DNA of 64,000 nt from Dermacentor variabilis (GCF_050947875.1 NC_134572.1:155889105-155953104), one strand, 5' to 3'. Positions 11,348-24,244 are shown, numbered from the stretch's first letter. Made by a program: numbers and translations. The notes: generated from the letters alone by a model not told the origin.

Positions 11348-12815
11348 GATCAGCTGGCTGTTGTCACAAGACGGATCAAGTGGGCGCTCGCATCCAGAAG
11401 CAGTGAAGCCAAGAAAAACGTGCAGTAAGCAGAGAAGCGTTCCGTTTAGCGACATGGCGGCTTTGGATCCGCCGTGCTAACGGATGACGAACTCATGCCG
11501 GTCTTCTTTTATAGTGGCACCAATCGATGACGTCACACTGTGATACTTGAAAGGATAGGCCAGTAGAGTTGCGCCGCCGGAAGACGACAGCGTTGAAAAT
11601 GAAGGGCCTTTGTTGATCAGCTGGCTGATGTCACAAGACGGATCAAGTGGGCGCTCCCATCCAGAGGCAGTGAAGCCAAGAAAAACCTGCAGTAAGCAGA
11701 GAGGAGTTCCGTTTAGCGACATGGCGGCTTTGGATCCGCCGTGCCCACAGGAGATGAACTCATGCCGGTCCTATTTTATGGTCGCGCCAAGCGATGACGT
11801 CACACTGTGATAACTGAAAGGATAGGCCAGTAGAGTTGCGCCCCCGGATGACGACAGCGTTGAAAATGAAGGGCCTTTGTTGATCAGCTGGCTGTTTTCA
11901 AGGGACGGATCAAGTGGGCGTTCGCATCCAGAAGCAACGAAGCCAAAAAAACCTGCAGTAATCAGAGAAGCGTTCTGTTTAGCGACATGGCGGCTTTGGA
12001 TCCACCGTGCCCACAGAAGACGAACGCATGCCGGTCTTCTTTTATAGTGGCGCCAAGAAATGACGTCACATTGTGATACTTGAAAGGGTAGGCCAGTATA
12101 GTTGCGCCACCGGATGATGATAGCGTTGAAAATGAAGGGCTTGTTCATCAGCTGGCTGTTGTCACAAGACGGATCAAGTGGGCGCTCGCATCCAGAAGCA
12201 GTGAAGCCAAGAAAAACCTGCAGTAAGCAGAGAAGCGTTCCGTTTAGCGACATGGTGGCTTTGGATCCGCTGTGCCCACAGAAGACGAACTCATGCCGGT
12301 CTTCATTTATAGTGGCGCGAAGCGATGACGTCACACTGTGATACTTGAAAGGATAGGCCAGTAGAGTTGCACCGCTGGATGACGACAGCGTTGAAAATGA
12401 AGGGCCTTTGTTGATCAGCTGGCTGTTGTCACAAGACGGATCAAGTGGGCGCTCGCATCCAGAAGCAGTGAAGCCAAGAAAAACTTGCCGTAAGCAGAGA
12501 AGCGTTCTGTTTAGCGACATGGCGGCTTTGGATCCGCCGTGCCCACAGGAGATGAACTCATGCCGGTCTTCTTTTATGGTCGCGCCAAGCGATGACGTCA
12601 CACTTTGATACCTGAAAGGATAGGCCAGTAGAGTTGCGCCGCCGGATGATGACAGCGTTGAAAATGAAGGGCCTTTATTGATCAGCTGGCTGTTGTCAAG
12701 GGACGGATCAAGTGGGCGCTCGCATCCAGAAGCAGTGAAGCCAAGCAAAACCTGCAGTAAGCAGAGAAGCGTTCCGTTTAGTGACATGGCGGCTTTGGGT
12801 CCGCCGTGCCCACAT
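11348..12815 (-). repeat. 267-bp tandem array, promoter-like units
   Basis: Units start at about 11348, 11615, 11882, 12146, 12413 and 12680 (the last partial), giving periods of 267, 267, 264, 267 and 267. On the minus strand each full unit holds, in order, TGACGTCA (a perfect CRE; for example 11527-11534), then a TATA-like box about 14 bases on (TATAAAAG, TATAAATG or CATAAAA variants; for example 11513-11506), then about 58 bases later an ATG in a GCCGCCATG context (CCACCATG in one unit). The coding stretch after the ATG looks like a secretory signal peptide. I do not recognise the array as a published satellite. Confidence 0.85.
11771..12787 (-). CDS. Read-through ORF of the tandem array (doubtful)
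   Basis: A 338-codon minus-strand frame crosses almost four array units because the period is a multiple of three. Each roughly 89-residue repeat begins with Met and a hydrophobic stretch (residues GTLLCLLQVFLGFTASG), then CERPLDPS, a polar part, and a Gly-rich part translated from the CRE/TATA region. Since the promoter-like region of each unit is read as protein, this is better explained as a frame left open by unit structure than as one long protein. If anything is expressed, a short signal-peptide product from a single unit is more plausible. No homologue is recognised. Confidence 0.2.
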   Translation of the reverse strand: MSLNGTLLCLLQVLLGFTASGCERPLDPSLDNSQLINKGPSFSTLSSSGGATLLAYPFRYQSVTSSLGATIKEDRHEFISCGHGGSKAAMSLNRTLLCLRQVFLGFTASGCERPLDPSCDNSQLINKGPSFSTLSSSSGATLLAYPFKYHSVTSSLRATINEDRHEFVFCGHSGSKATMSLNGTLLCLLQVFLGFTASGCERPLDPSCDNSQLMNKPFIFNAIIIRWRNYTGLPFQVSQCDVISWRHYKRRPACVRLLWARWIQSRHVAKQNASLITAGFFGFVASGCERPLDPSLENSQLINKGPSFSTLSSSGGATLLAYPFSYHSVTSSLGATIK

Positions 12816-13933
12816 GCTACGTGCTCATATGCTACGTAATACCAGTGTTACAGTTAACTCGATATATAAACTAGAAAAATAGTTGCATGCGCAATCAGAC
12901 AAATTATTCCGAGAAAGTTTGGATACATCTGCCCGGCGTACTAGTTCCAAGTCGCTGTGAAAGCAATGTCAGTGTGCTGCAAACGTGTATATGGAGGAGT
13001 GAGAGCTATCATCTGCAAGTTATCTGCTCCAAATGTAGGCGATTGTACTCTTGCGATTTAGGGGAATCCGGACAGGCTCTTTGCTCAAGTGTTCCCTTTA
13101 ACAGTGGACCGCTCTGTGCAATGGGCAAGAAAGTGCAAACATGGTAGCCTGCTGTCGCACATGAAACATAAGCATTACATAACCATCCAAACGCGTTAGT
13201 GCGTAAACAGCTGAGTCGTGCAGTGGCTAGAGCAGTTTGTGATGAAACCTCGAACCATAACAGACACTCCAATGAAAAACTAGGAATCACTGGCAATTGA
13301 TTTCTCTATGCGGCCTCCTGAGCACTCAACGTTTGGGCAAATACATTTTTCGATGCTATTGTGACGTCGTTAAGATGTAACTACGATAGCGGAAACTCAT
13401 TCTGGGGAATGTCTGTAGGTATTCTTGGTTTATTTTCCGTGCCCAGATTGGATACAAGAGCATACAATCGTGCTTACATGATTTTTTCTATTTGCTCACG
13501 CTGGCTTCTAGCGGTACAACTATAATGAAGAAATGTGCGCAAAGGCGTTAGAAGGACGTTCTTATCTTTTATATGCTGTTTAGGTTGCCATTTTTGTTGG
13601 ATATTTGGCTGGTAATGTGATACCAGGGTAGCCATGCAATAGTTCCTCAGTACAGTAATCATCTCTAGATTTGCATGCTTCATTTCTGGCTACTGTTTCT
13701 TTTCTGATATCATTCGTATGGTAACTGGCATGACCGCATTTTACAGACGAACAAGGACTCCTTGCGAATAAATTGTGAGCTAGCTTCAAATTTCGCACTA
13801 CTGTGGCATTGTAAGGGATTGTATAAGAACGAAATTGTCGAAACAGTTTTCATACACAGCTGCTATCCGGTTCCACAATATTAAGTGCACGGCTCGCTGC
13901 CGTGCTTTCTGTGACATATGGGGCTACTGACAT
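12816..13933. other. Unassigned sequence
   Basis: No recognisable gene. An 86-codon plus frame (12887-13147) and a 95-codon minus frame (13009-13296) overlap. Both are Cys-containing, but neither shows a domain I know. Confidence 0.4.
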
Positions 13934-14105
13934 TCATCATTATCATCATCAGGAGCAGCAGCCTGCATACGCCCACTGCAGGGTGAAGGCCTTTCCCATA
14001 CTTCCGCGGTCATGTGCTAATTCTGGCCATGTTGGCCCTGCAAACTTCTTAATGTCATCCGCCCACCTAAATTTATGCCGCCCCCTGCTTCTGAATCTTT
14101 TCGGC
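13934..14105 (-). mobile_element. 3' fragment of RTE-clade LINE
   Basis: The sequence from the (ATC)n tract at about 13934-13951 through TACGCCCACTGCAGGGTGAA to the TCATCCGCCCACCTAAATTT block near 14070 matches, by eye, the 3' end of the 8.66-kb RTE copy in the same orientation. It represents a strongly 5'-truncated insertion, with only about 170 bases kept. Confidence 0.8.
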
Positions 14106-15625
14106 CTAGCCTCCGTTAGAAATGGATGTATTTCCTGTCAGGAAACATACAATAATTTTTGCTTCTCCTGTTTGTGTATGTTCACTTTATTGCTTGTCAG
14201 CCAGCAATTACTCTGCGCGTACATTACACTTTTGGTTGTTAGATCATCCCGGTTTTCTTGTTCGTCCTATGTGTTCGCTGGTGCCGTTTGCAGCCAGGCT
14301 GCTCCTTAGTTTCTTTTTTAGACTGCAACAAGTCACTTTATTGGCCCTTATGATGCTTCGGTGTCCCTTTTTAATATCTTATTTATCCGACGCAGCAAGA
14401 ATGTATAGTGTGAAGCAGTGAGAACAGGGTAAGATAACTTCTAATTAAAATGTTTATTGTGAAAATGCAGTGATTTATAAAGGTTACCACAAAGTAGTAC
14501 AGCGAAAAAAACCTGATAAGAACTTGTGCTCTATTAAACCAAACATAAAAAATGGGAAAGGGAGAAAATACAGATAAATATAGAAGTCCAGCCTAAAAAC
14601 ATTGTGATCACCAAGTGCGCATGTGGCTACTTTCCAAGAAACTTTTTTTTCTTTTTCCAAATGCATGGACCTGGAAGAGTGTTTGCATAAGCAAGCTGTC
14701 ACTTGGTCTATTTGAATAAAAAAAGTGTTTCTTGAAAGGTGCTGGCATGCAGGATTGACAATTCTTAATATATTTCCCTGCACTTGGAATTTTTCTGTAA
14801 TATCTTTCTGCAGCATTTTTATTTATCTTTGGCTGCATCTAGCATCAATTGTTATCTAGCCTTGAAAGATGTGTTTCTTTTTCTGGTAATTTGTATATCT
14901 CGCCACATTTTTACAATGAACCTTAGTTGAAAGTTAGTCCTCATCCATCTATAGTGCCATCCTGTTGAAACTTCTTCATGCTATGCAACCTTGCAACATT
15001 TGTGTGCATGTGTGTGTCTGTGTGTGTGTTCGTGTGTGTGTTTGTGTACGTGTGTGCATACGCACACATGGATTTGGATCTGAAATCGGGCCCTTGGAGG
15101 TATCCTTCTCGTGTGCAGCCTCATCAATTCATTAACTATAGTGCAACAAAAATACGATGGACAAGAACCAAATGAACACACAGAGTGCCACGTTCTTATC
15201 CATCATTTGTCCATTCGTTGTCTATCTGTTGCAATTTAGTTAGTAATGAACACACGAACTCGTACAGTTTTCAGTTCTTATGGCAGGCTTACAAGCCCAA
15301 TCGTATGCTGGAATATTTGGATGGCTCTGTATCGTGTAAGTAAATTCTTGGCGATGTAATTGCTAGTCGGGCGTCGATCTCCTGGTTTTCCTGATAATCT
15401 CGTGTGATGTGCAGACCCAAACAATTTCTGGTGAATTCATAAAGGTGCGCAGGGTGTTGTGCCGGGTTTAATTTGCACTACAAGTGCTGCTTTGATTGCT
15501 TTGACTTCAGCTTTCTTCTAGGCGTAGCATGATCTGGAATGGTACTCACTTATATGAGGTTTAATTTTATGTAGTGTCATACAACTGTTAGACTGCTATT
15601 GCCACATCAGTATACTGTATGTGCC
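14106..15625. other. Unassigned AT-rich sequence
   Basis: No gene recognised. The only clear feature is the TG-rich tract listed separately. Open frames of 60-110 codons show no motifs. Confidence 0.45.
14998..15070 (+). repeat. Imperfect (TG)n microsatellite
   Basis: TG dinucleotides are interrupted by CA, TC and TT steps and end in an alternating purine-pyrimidine stretch (TGTGCATACGCACACA). Confidence 0.85.
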
Positions 15626-15868
15626 TACCCGCCATGGTTGCTCAGTGGCTATGCTATTGGGCTGCTGAGCACGAGGTCGCCGGATCGAATCCCGGCCACG
15701 GCGGCCGCATTTAGATGTGGGCGAAATGCGAGAACACCCGTATACTTAGATTTAGGTGCACGTTAAAGAACCCCAGGTGGCCGAAATTTCCGGATTCCTC
15801 CGCTACGGCGTGCCTCATAATCAGAAAAGTGGTTTTGGCACGTAAAACCCTATAATTTAAAAAAAAAA
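15626..15868 (+). mobile_element. Ruka-like tRNA-derived SINE, best preserved copy
   Basis: Starts at TACCCGCCATGGTTGCTCAG, has an A-box-like GTTGCTCAGTGGC at 15637-15649 and B-box GGATCGAATCC at 15682-15692. The body has GGTGCACGTTAAAGAACC and AGGTGGCCGAAATTTCC, and it ends in AAAACCCTATAATTTAAAAAAAAAA, an A-rich tail. The copy reads like a family consensus and is probably the youngest of the three. It directly abuts a LINE remnant on its 3' side. Confidence 0.92.
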
Positions 15869-15871
15869 TTA

Positions 15872-16725
15872 TATGTGCCGGATGTTTGCTTGCATCTTCA
15901 TGATTAGCAACCTCTTCTGTGTTTGGCAGTTGCATATAGTCTCCAGGCCTAACTGTTTGCCCGCATATTGCACGGTATGGGTCTGTTGTGTTTCAAGTGC
16001 TCCGGAGGTTGTTTCTGAAGGGAGGAGTAGTGATCTTTGCATCTCATACGCTACCTAGCATAGTATCTTGGGGCCAGGTTCTGAGCTCTTGAGGCAAACA
16101 ATTTGTGCTGCAGGCAGCAAGTCTACTCTGTCTAGGTGCCCTTTCGTTTGCTCTTTCTCATAGAGGTCTTCAAGCATGGTAAAGTCGGGAAGACCTGCAA
16201 TTACTTGATGCTTGTATTGTATGAATTGCCTTTTTGTGCGCTGCTGGTAATTCATAGCGTACAATACCTTGGACACAAGCACAGAATCTGCGATTTTCAC
16301 AGCATCCACACGTACCCCCCTCCCCCCCCCCCCATGATTTCATGATTATTCTTTTCACCAGGTGTAGAATTTGCGTCCAGCCATGGGATAATTGTTTCAC
16401 AAACGTGCTGGGTCTGCCGTCATGGCCTTACACTAGCTGAGGATTTGCGGATGTTGACTTGCGGGTATATTTCTCCAGCTACGTGAAACACAATATGCAA
16501 TCTAGGGTATTTCTTTATTCTAGCCTTTTTTTCCGACGTCGATGCAAGCTGACTTATCAGAAAGCGAGAGGCCAGACTGGCCAAGAGATTCTGCAGTGTT
16601 GTCGAGAGCTTGTTGCATTATTCTTAATTTTTGTATAAGATAGCTTTCCCATAGGGTGTAGTACACCATAGGCTGTAATACGTCTTGTAGTATGCCTGGG
16701 TTCTTGGTGTTGGTGGGCAAAATGT
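15872..16725 (-). mobile_element. LINE reverse-transcriptase C-terminal remnant
   Basis: On the minus strand the frame at 16720-16520 has RT palm-to-thumb features (residues QALDNTAESLG followed by GLSLSDKSA), and the frame at 16309-16055 has the thumb pattern ADSVLVSKVLYAMNY seen in LINE proteins. An in-between frame carries the rest, broken by stops. Both the catalytic YADD region and the 5' part are missing. The clade is unclear (I/Jockey-like). A C8-10 run sits at about 16324. Confidence 0.65.
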
Positions 16726-19700
16726 ATCTCTCTCACCTAGAATTTTCTGTCTTTCAAAAAGTTACTTTTTAACTTAGGTGCCCTACCACAAATTCTTTTG
16801 CTCGTCGTTCCTCTTATAAGAATAGCATGATGTACTGCTGTTAAAAGCCTCTTCACTCATTTCGTTCTTTCATAAGCATTATTACACAATGGCCTGCAAT
16901 AAAGTTTCTGCTGCTTATGGCCCACTCATATCTGCCAGAAGGGACAACACTTGAAAAATTTTTTCTGTGTGTTGTATGTGCGATGTAGCATGAACATTCA
17001 TCTCTTGACATTTGTAGATCTGTAGAATCAGCTTTCTGACGGAGTACTTGCTATACCAGATTTTGCTTAATTGTTCAGCTCTGATGAACAGTACACATTG
17101 ATGCAATGAATCTTTACAAACTAGAATTATCACGAAAGATGGTTGTTTTACAATTGTACCTTTTGCTTTCGATTGGTGTTATATTTTGCATAAGCATGCC
17201 CCCTATGCAATAGTATTTGGAAGTTCAAGGGTTCAATAAAAGATCATGAACTAAATCTTAGTGGAAGAGCCTCTCTTTCACCTATGACTCCCGCCGAAAT
17301 GTGACTTCCATGGCTGTCACTTCAACCCTCGCCTTGTGTTAGCAGCAGAATGCTATAGCCACAGTGGCAGGTGAATAAATTGAAGAACAATATTTTTGTC
17401 TATAGAGTTTTTTTCCTTGCCTGTATGTAGGTAAAACTTGCAATAAGTTTGTCATTGCAAAAAAGCAGTTTGTGGTGCTTTATTGAATAAAGCAGAGATT
17501 GTGTGTAGTTCAAATGCAGAAATTTGTTCCAAAACTCCCGGGCGATATGTCTTTGCGACTAGCATGGCATTTCATTACTTATAAAGACAGTAATTGCAGC
17601 AGATATCGTTATATGGTTTTACACATTATTATACGTGATCACAAACTTATTAGAAACTGTTATTAGAAACATGTAAGGTATGAATGTTTCTGCACATTTG
17701 ATCAGTTGTGAATGTACGTGCAAGAACTGCTAGCACTTAAATGGTTCAAATTTTTACAGCAAGGGATGCAACTGGCTGATTTCACTGCACAGTTTTGATT
17801 TACTTTTCTTTAACGTGTCGTTTTCTACTGTTTTATTCTCACAAGAACAGACTGTATGCCTACTTTTCGCACTCTTGTACGGGTTTTACATGAGAGTGCA
17901 GGAGGGTATGTTGTCACTGTGCCACTATAGCAAGAGAATAATTTACTTGATTAACTGGCTGTAGAGTTAATGACCGTTCAATACAAATGTTAATACAGGT
18001 GCAGTAAGGACACAAAGTCTGGAACTGATTGAATGTTTATTGGTTTCTATACAAAAAAAATTCTCCAGAGAAGAGGCGCAGCTTAATGTGCATGTAGTAT
18101 TCGAAAACTAATTAACGACGCCGTTTATTCAAGCCACGGATTTAGTGTTATGATAGCAAATTCATTACGATAGCCTACACTATTGCTCTGTCATATTTAA
18201 TAATTGAGGTAAGATAACCTTTCAAGATACATCGCGAAATTCACTTTTGAAAACCGACAAGAAAATGCAACTGAACGGTGCAGCATTCATCACAACCTTG
18301 AAACTTCGGGTACTTGGCTGTCTTGTCGTTTGCCCTTGCTGAGTGTGAAATTATTTAAGCTGCTCCGCACGCGCCATTTATGGTATGCTATTCAATAAAA
18401 GAAAATTGTGAAGACTCCAAAAGGCTATGTCGTCTCGTGGCAACACACAAAGGCGGACGAAGCAAACGTGAAATTGCGCTTCAATTTATGCGTAGCACGT
18501 CACTGAACGCGTAGAAAAGGGGAATGGAATCTGCGGCACAAGTTTTTTATTGTCCCTTCGCGTGCATACTGAATTTGGTAATCCACGTCTCCGTGCATTG
18601 CACTTGTTCAGCGAGACCCACTTCCCTAAACATACCGGCGAAATAGCTCTCCGCGCAATTTCGACGGAAAATCGCAGCGATCGCTGCGACAGTGCGACTG
18701 TGCACCAACCGATTCGTCGCAGCTGAAAATCGGGGGGCCGGCACTGCGACTGAGATTTTCGTCGCAAAATACGGAAATCGCACTTGCGGTGCGACTAAAA
18801 TCGCATCATGTGAAACAGACCTGACTCCTCGGTAACCCATCTGCATCCTGCTACAACTGCGTGTATTTGATCCGCAGTGGTTTGAGCAGATGTGAGGGGC
18901 GAGATCTTTTTTATCTTTTTTGCCACCGGTAGCCTAACTGTTACTTCGCCAAGAAGACTCCACTTATCCGCTGCCACTTCTGCGGCACCACAGTCACAAT
19001 ATATTTTCTCGCGGGCCAAGAATAAATCGGCTGTGTACCAAGAAGTGATCAAGCTCCCGCTCTTTTCTTAGATAAGTATGAGTAGACATAACGCTACCAT
19101 CGCGGTCAATTTTGTAAGTTTGGGAATTAGAATGGCGCATGTACTATTTTAAGCTTAATACATAAGACACCATTGGCCAGTTGCGAGCATTCTGTAGACC
19201 TTGCTGTGACATATCTACAGTCGATAGCTTATGTATTACATATTTCCGCATTTGGGCTTGTGCGAGGCACATGCGTTTGTAGCCAGTATGTGTGTGTTGT
19301 AGCGATGAAAGCCTAAGAACAGCTATTTGAGGCGTCCATTCTCCTATCTATCCTCTCGTTTGTGACTGTATTGCTTCCGTACTACAACGAGTAACATAGA
19401 AATCTTTTTTGTGCTGACGACAAAATTAGCTCTGAATTTCCTATAAGCACTAAATATTACGCATCGAATATGCTGGAATGCATTTTCGCACGATCACCTA
19501 ACACTTCATCACTATCAATTGGTTGCAAAATTCGAAAAATGATGCCTATTCATGATTGCGTATAAGCGTATAAGCCGCATAATTAGAGACCAATTTCACT
19601 TGCATCGATAGAGTGCGAAAAGTTCAACACATCATTCACACAAAACGTATTCGCTTTCTTGACAATAAGTTGTTTACTTTATTTCGCCCAGATTCGCGCA

Positions 19701-20516
19701 CGCTGCAAAGAACAGTACCGAAAACAGTTAATTCGTTAAATATTGTAATTGATTAGAGAGATCATTTATAGCCCCATGAATGCATGTGATGAGTGCGCAT
19801 GGCTGAACAGCTGATCACTACATGCGCAGTGTGTTCTGTCCAGTCCGACTTTGCTGAACCTTTCGTTAACGAAGAGCCAGTCAGCCTTTCCGTATATGCT
19901 GGCTACATGTTCATCTGAGTGTCAGCAGTGGGGCGAAAAAGCATAAAGCCTTACATCGACGCACCTCCGTGGTCGAGGCCTCAGCATGTCGACCACGCAG
20001 AGCGCCTCACTGGTTTACCGGCAAGTCTATGGGCGAGTGCCGCATTGTATTGGCCACAAAGTGATTTCTTGTACAAATTCTCACCGACATCAATGCGTTA
20101 TTATCGGCCAGAACTTTCAGTAGCACCTTTATACCTCATACATGAAGGGAATGCTTCCCTTTATAGACTGCATACTACGGTTTCTCGTCGGCAAAACGTT
20201 TCTCACATTCGTAGCATCTGTGCTTCAACACGGGAGGCTCTCCTAAGGAAACGTTTGACAAAGCACACCAATGCTGTGGAACACTGGGAAAACTACCATC
20301 TGCGTTCTACAGAACATTTAAAGCTGAGCCCTTTGCACATGTCTTTGGCTATCTCGGTATGCTCAAACCGCAGCAATGTATTCTATCACCACACCTAACG
20401 CACTCATGATATATGCAGTCTTGATACATGCTATGGTACATATTCGCTTTTCAAAAGACAGAGAAAGAAGCTTTAATGATACGATGGCAATATTAGCGTC
20501 GATGTACGCGTGACGT
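16726..20516. other. Unassigned AT-rich sequence
   Basis: Mostly AT-rich with scattered AATAAA motifs (for example 17235, 17484, 18392) and no coding signature. Within it, about 18640-18830 is denser in GC and repeats the word GTCGCA/TGCGAC many times, ending GCGACTAAAATCGCATCATG. This resembles a subterminal region of a DNA transposon. A 159-codon plus frame (19919-20398, GTG start) has no recognised motif and is probably chance. Confidence 0.45.
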
Positions 20517-22206
20517 CTTACGCCAGGTCCTGGTTAAGGATTACATATACAGTGGCAAGCTTGTCAGTGAAAAATGGACAGGGTAACATTATCCGAAATC
20601 TCAAAGATTTAATAAAAGCAGCAGAAGAATTCTATACTGACCTGTACGGTACCCAAAGCATAAAAATACTTCCATTCATAGTATTAATGAACAAGTTAGA
20701 GAGGCTGCTTCTATAACTAACGATGAAGTTAGAAGGGCCTTGCAAGATATGAAGCTGGGAAACGTGGCAGGTGAATATGGATTACCAGTCAATTTACTGA
20801 AATATGGTGCAGACAAATACTTTAAAATCTAGTGGTCCTTTATACAAACTGCCTATCAACGTCAAGGGTCCTAGAGAACTGAAATAATGCCAAAATTATT
20901 CTAATCCACAAAAGAGGGAGACGTTAAAGAATTGAAGAAGTAATAGGCCCATTTGCTTAGTTCCAATATTATATAGAACATTAACCAAGAAAATCTACAA
21001 TAGAATGAAAGTACCACTGGACTTTCTCAGCCAAGGAAATAAGCAGATTTAAGGACGCGACACACTACAATGGATCACCTCTGTGTCATCAATCAGGTAA
21101 TCGAGAAATCTGAAGAGTACAATGAGCCTCTCGATATTCCTTTTAAAGATTACGAAAAGGCATTTGATTCAGTCGGGATACCAGCAGTCATACAAGCATT
21201 ACGTAAGAGAGGAGTTGATGATGGTTGCATTAATACCTGGAAAGTATCTTCCGAGATTCCAGAAGAACCCTAATTCTCCACAAGAAAGGTAGGAAGATAC
21301 CTAAAAAGAAAGGGGTCAGACAAGGAGACACAGTCTCTCCAATGATATTCAATGCATGTTTGGAAAAAGTATTCCAGCTTTTGAACTGGGAAGGCTCAGG
21401 AGTAAGGATCAGCGACGAATGTCTCTGCAACCTTAGATTTGCAGATGATATTGTCGTGTTCAGCAACACTGGGGACGAGTTACAATAGATCGAGGACGTG
21501 AACAGAGAGAATAAAGGAGTGGGCGTGAAGATTATTATGCGGAAGACAAAGATAATGATGAATAGGCGGGCAAGGAAACAAGAGTTGAGGATTGCCAGTC
21601 AGCATCTAGAGTCTGTGAAGGAGTACGTTTACCTAGGTCAATTACTCATAGGGGAGGCTGATCACGAGAAGAAAATTTACATAATAAAAATTGGTTCGAG
21701 CACATTCGGCAGAGATTGTCAGATCCTGACTTAAAGTTTGCCATTATCATTCAAAAGGAAGGTGTACAATGAAGTCATTCGTTCTACCGGTGCTGACATA
21801 AGCGGCAGAAACTTGGAGACTGCCAAAGAAAATGGAAAACAAGCTAAAGACCGCGCAAGGAGCGATGGCACGAAAATTGCTAGGCGTAACGTTGAGAGAC
21901 AGGAAGAGGGCGTTGTGGATTAGAGAGTAAACAGGGATAGCCGATATTCTAATTGACATAAACCGACACAAATGGAGCTGGGCAGGCCATGTAATGAATA
22001 GGTTAGATAACCGATGGGCCATTAAGGCTACAGAATGGGGCCAAGAGAAGGGAAGCGCAGTCAAGGAAGGCTGAAGGCTACGTGGGGCGGTGAAATTAAG
22101 AAATTAGCCGGCTTTAGCCGGAATTGGTTGGCGCAGGACAGGGGTAATTGGATATCGCAGGGAGAGGCCTTCGTCGTGCTGTGGACATGAAATAGACTGA
22201 ACAATG
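20517..22206 (+). mobile_element. RTE-clade LINE copy, decayed
   Basis: In order: a linker with AAEEFYTDLYG (about 20616), degraded RT motifs, the CVINQVIEKSEEYN and DYEKAFDSV segment at 21070-21190 (the catalytic Asp of motif A lies in FDSV), a GVRQGDTVSP-like block near 21317 and a FADDIVVF-like block near 21440 in other frames, then the C-terminal YVYLGQ segment near 21627 and the RTE end pattern near 22160. Frames shift repeatedly. It is related to, but not the same subfamily as, the 8.66-10.99-kb copy, judging from the linker sequence. Confidence 0.85.
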
Positions 22207-24244
22207 TCAAGCTCGTTTTTATTGTCTACTTATAGGTTAGGAGCATGAAAGTTGCCTTTTTTCAATTATTTATTGTGGTTAAATGCCGAATGGTCATCTC
22301 AGTTTACGTTGACTGAGTAAGAATCGCCTAGTGTTTTCTATTTAGAAACTGCATTTCATTGTCTAATTACAAACAGAATAAAACACAGCTTGCCACCTAC
22401 CAGCTGTATCGTACGCCCTAGATTTTCGCATACCGCCGAGAACATGAGCAACAAGAAGGTTGCTCTACGCAGTCTTTGACAACGTAGAGGCCTAAATCAA
22501 TATAGTGTAAAATCTCTCGAAAGTGCGTGACAAGAATGTGAGTAAGCCACTTCCGTACATCGAGACATGCCTACGACTTCATATTGAATATAACTGTTTT
22601 AATTATCGCTTCTATCTTAATTTTGAAAAAGAAAGGATTGACGGCCAACTTTCCATATAGTGTACTTGATGTCTTGGGAGGAAAACACATGATGACGTAC
22701 TCAAAATTAACGCTCGCCATGTGTCAAGAGTCCCTGACCACCGTCTTGCTCGCTTGTTAGAGAAGAGACCCTAGATAGCGTATTCAAAAGCTGTTGCTTC
22801 TAAGCAGCAACCTGTAATTGACATTCTAGAACACCACTAAAACACTGTACCTTTCGTTGCGCCTGAAAAAGCCTCCAGTGTTCCTTAGTTCCAGGGTTGC
22901 GAAGAACGCAAGCCTGTCCTCTGCGGCACTCAAGCAGAACAAATTGGAGCATTTACAAACTTCATAAGCAAACCAAATCTGTGTTTACACGAACGGAAGC
23001 TCCGTCTCGGAAAGTGTGACCGATGACTTCGCTATCCGATCTCGGTCGATCTTTGCTGTTTCTCAGTAAACCACCAGCACGGCCGCTTCCTGTTGGATTG
23101 TGATGTAATGAACTCCAGTTAACCTTGCTGAAACATTATTTAGGATAAAAAAGTCTTCTTATTAGCTGCAGAGCCTTAGCAACAACCGTAAAAAGCTTTC
23201 TACCATTATGCTCCCGAAATTATAAAAATCTACAAATAGCAAGAACTGAAAAAAAATTGTAGGAGGGTTCTAGATTCCGGTGGCCTTCTTGTAGCTTTAA
23301 GACGTCCCCCTATTTAATACATAAGAGTTTCATGGTTCAGCAGGACAGCGCTCGAGTGCTTTATACAGAGGTTGCAGTGCCTCCAGATTTCTTTGTTCGT
23401 TTGTAATGACACTGATACTACGCTTCGACTGGAGATCCTGAATTCACTGAAAGCTTCCTGAAGGAAAATGCGCGCCCTTATATCTTGGCGACTGTGCTTG
23501 ATGTTCTTCAATAGGAAACTCAAATTTATTTTTACTAATATGCTTTAATGGCTTGCTTCGAATCGACGCGGTAGAGAACACAGCCCTGACCTGTGGCTCC
23601 CAAGATTGTAAGCCGGCTGGTTCAGCGCTAGTTGCGATTCAATGCGCGCTACTCATGGGCAGAAAGCACGGTGATTGTGAACTTCTCTGCGTTGACTGCT
23701 ATGGGGCCTGTTACCACGCCGTGTTACAAAAATAATGTGTTCATGCCAGCCAATAAACAGCCTGCCTAAGTGTTGTTGTCGATGTGCAATGTGCTATGTT
23801 TGTTATTGATTTAATAAGAATTAGGTGCGGAGTAATTTTCTTTGAGAATTATACACTTACCATAGCTGCAAGTAATACTGTCGTGGTCTTCACGCAACGT
23901 GTATGTGAAGGAGCATACGTCGTCGCTAGCGTCTCGCGCTTATCTAGCCGTGCGCTACAGTGTTTTCGCTAAGTTTCATTCTCCATACACAGCATAAGTT
24001 CTTTTCTGCACTAGAAAATGATCTTGCATAGTGGCCCGTTAGCTTATCACTTTTGCTCGCTACACATTGTATAACTGGGTCAGTAGAATGAGGAATAAAA
24101 TGCATAGCAGATTGAACAAACTAAAGCATGCGTGCCTCTTTAGTAAGATAAATTACAAATCTTTTGAACCAGGTAATTCAGCTTTAGCATTCCAATCTGG
24201 AGTTCTTCCTGCCAGCAGTGGAGAAAATAGAGCTACCAATCCTG
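22207..24244. other. Unassigned AT-rich sequence
   Basis: No gene or repeat recognised. Short frames on both strands lack motifs. Confidence 0.45.

Noticed and set aside
11348..12815. CRISPR-like array
   Set aside because: The repeats are contiguous 267-bp units without short spacers, and the genome is eukaryotic.
12887..13296. Cys-containing short ORFs on both strands as secreted peptides
   Set aside because: They overlap each other, lack signal peptides, and show no spacing typical of a known Cys-rich family.
15682..15692. Functional tRNA gene
   Set aside because: The A and B boxes are part of SINE copies; no cloverleaf or anticodon arm can be drawn.
19919..20398. 159-codon plus-strand ORF as a gene
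   Set aside because: It starts at GTG, has no recognised motif or splice context, and lies in AT-rich unassigned DNA.
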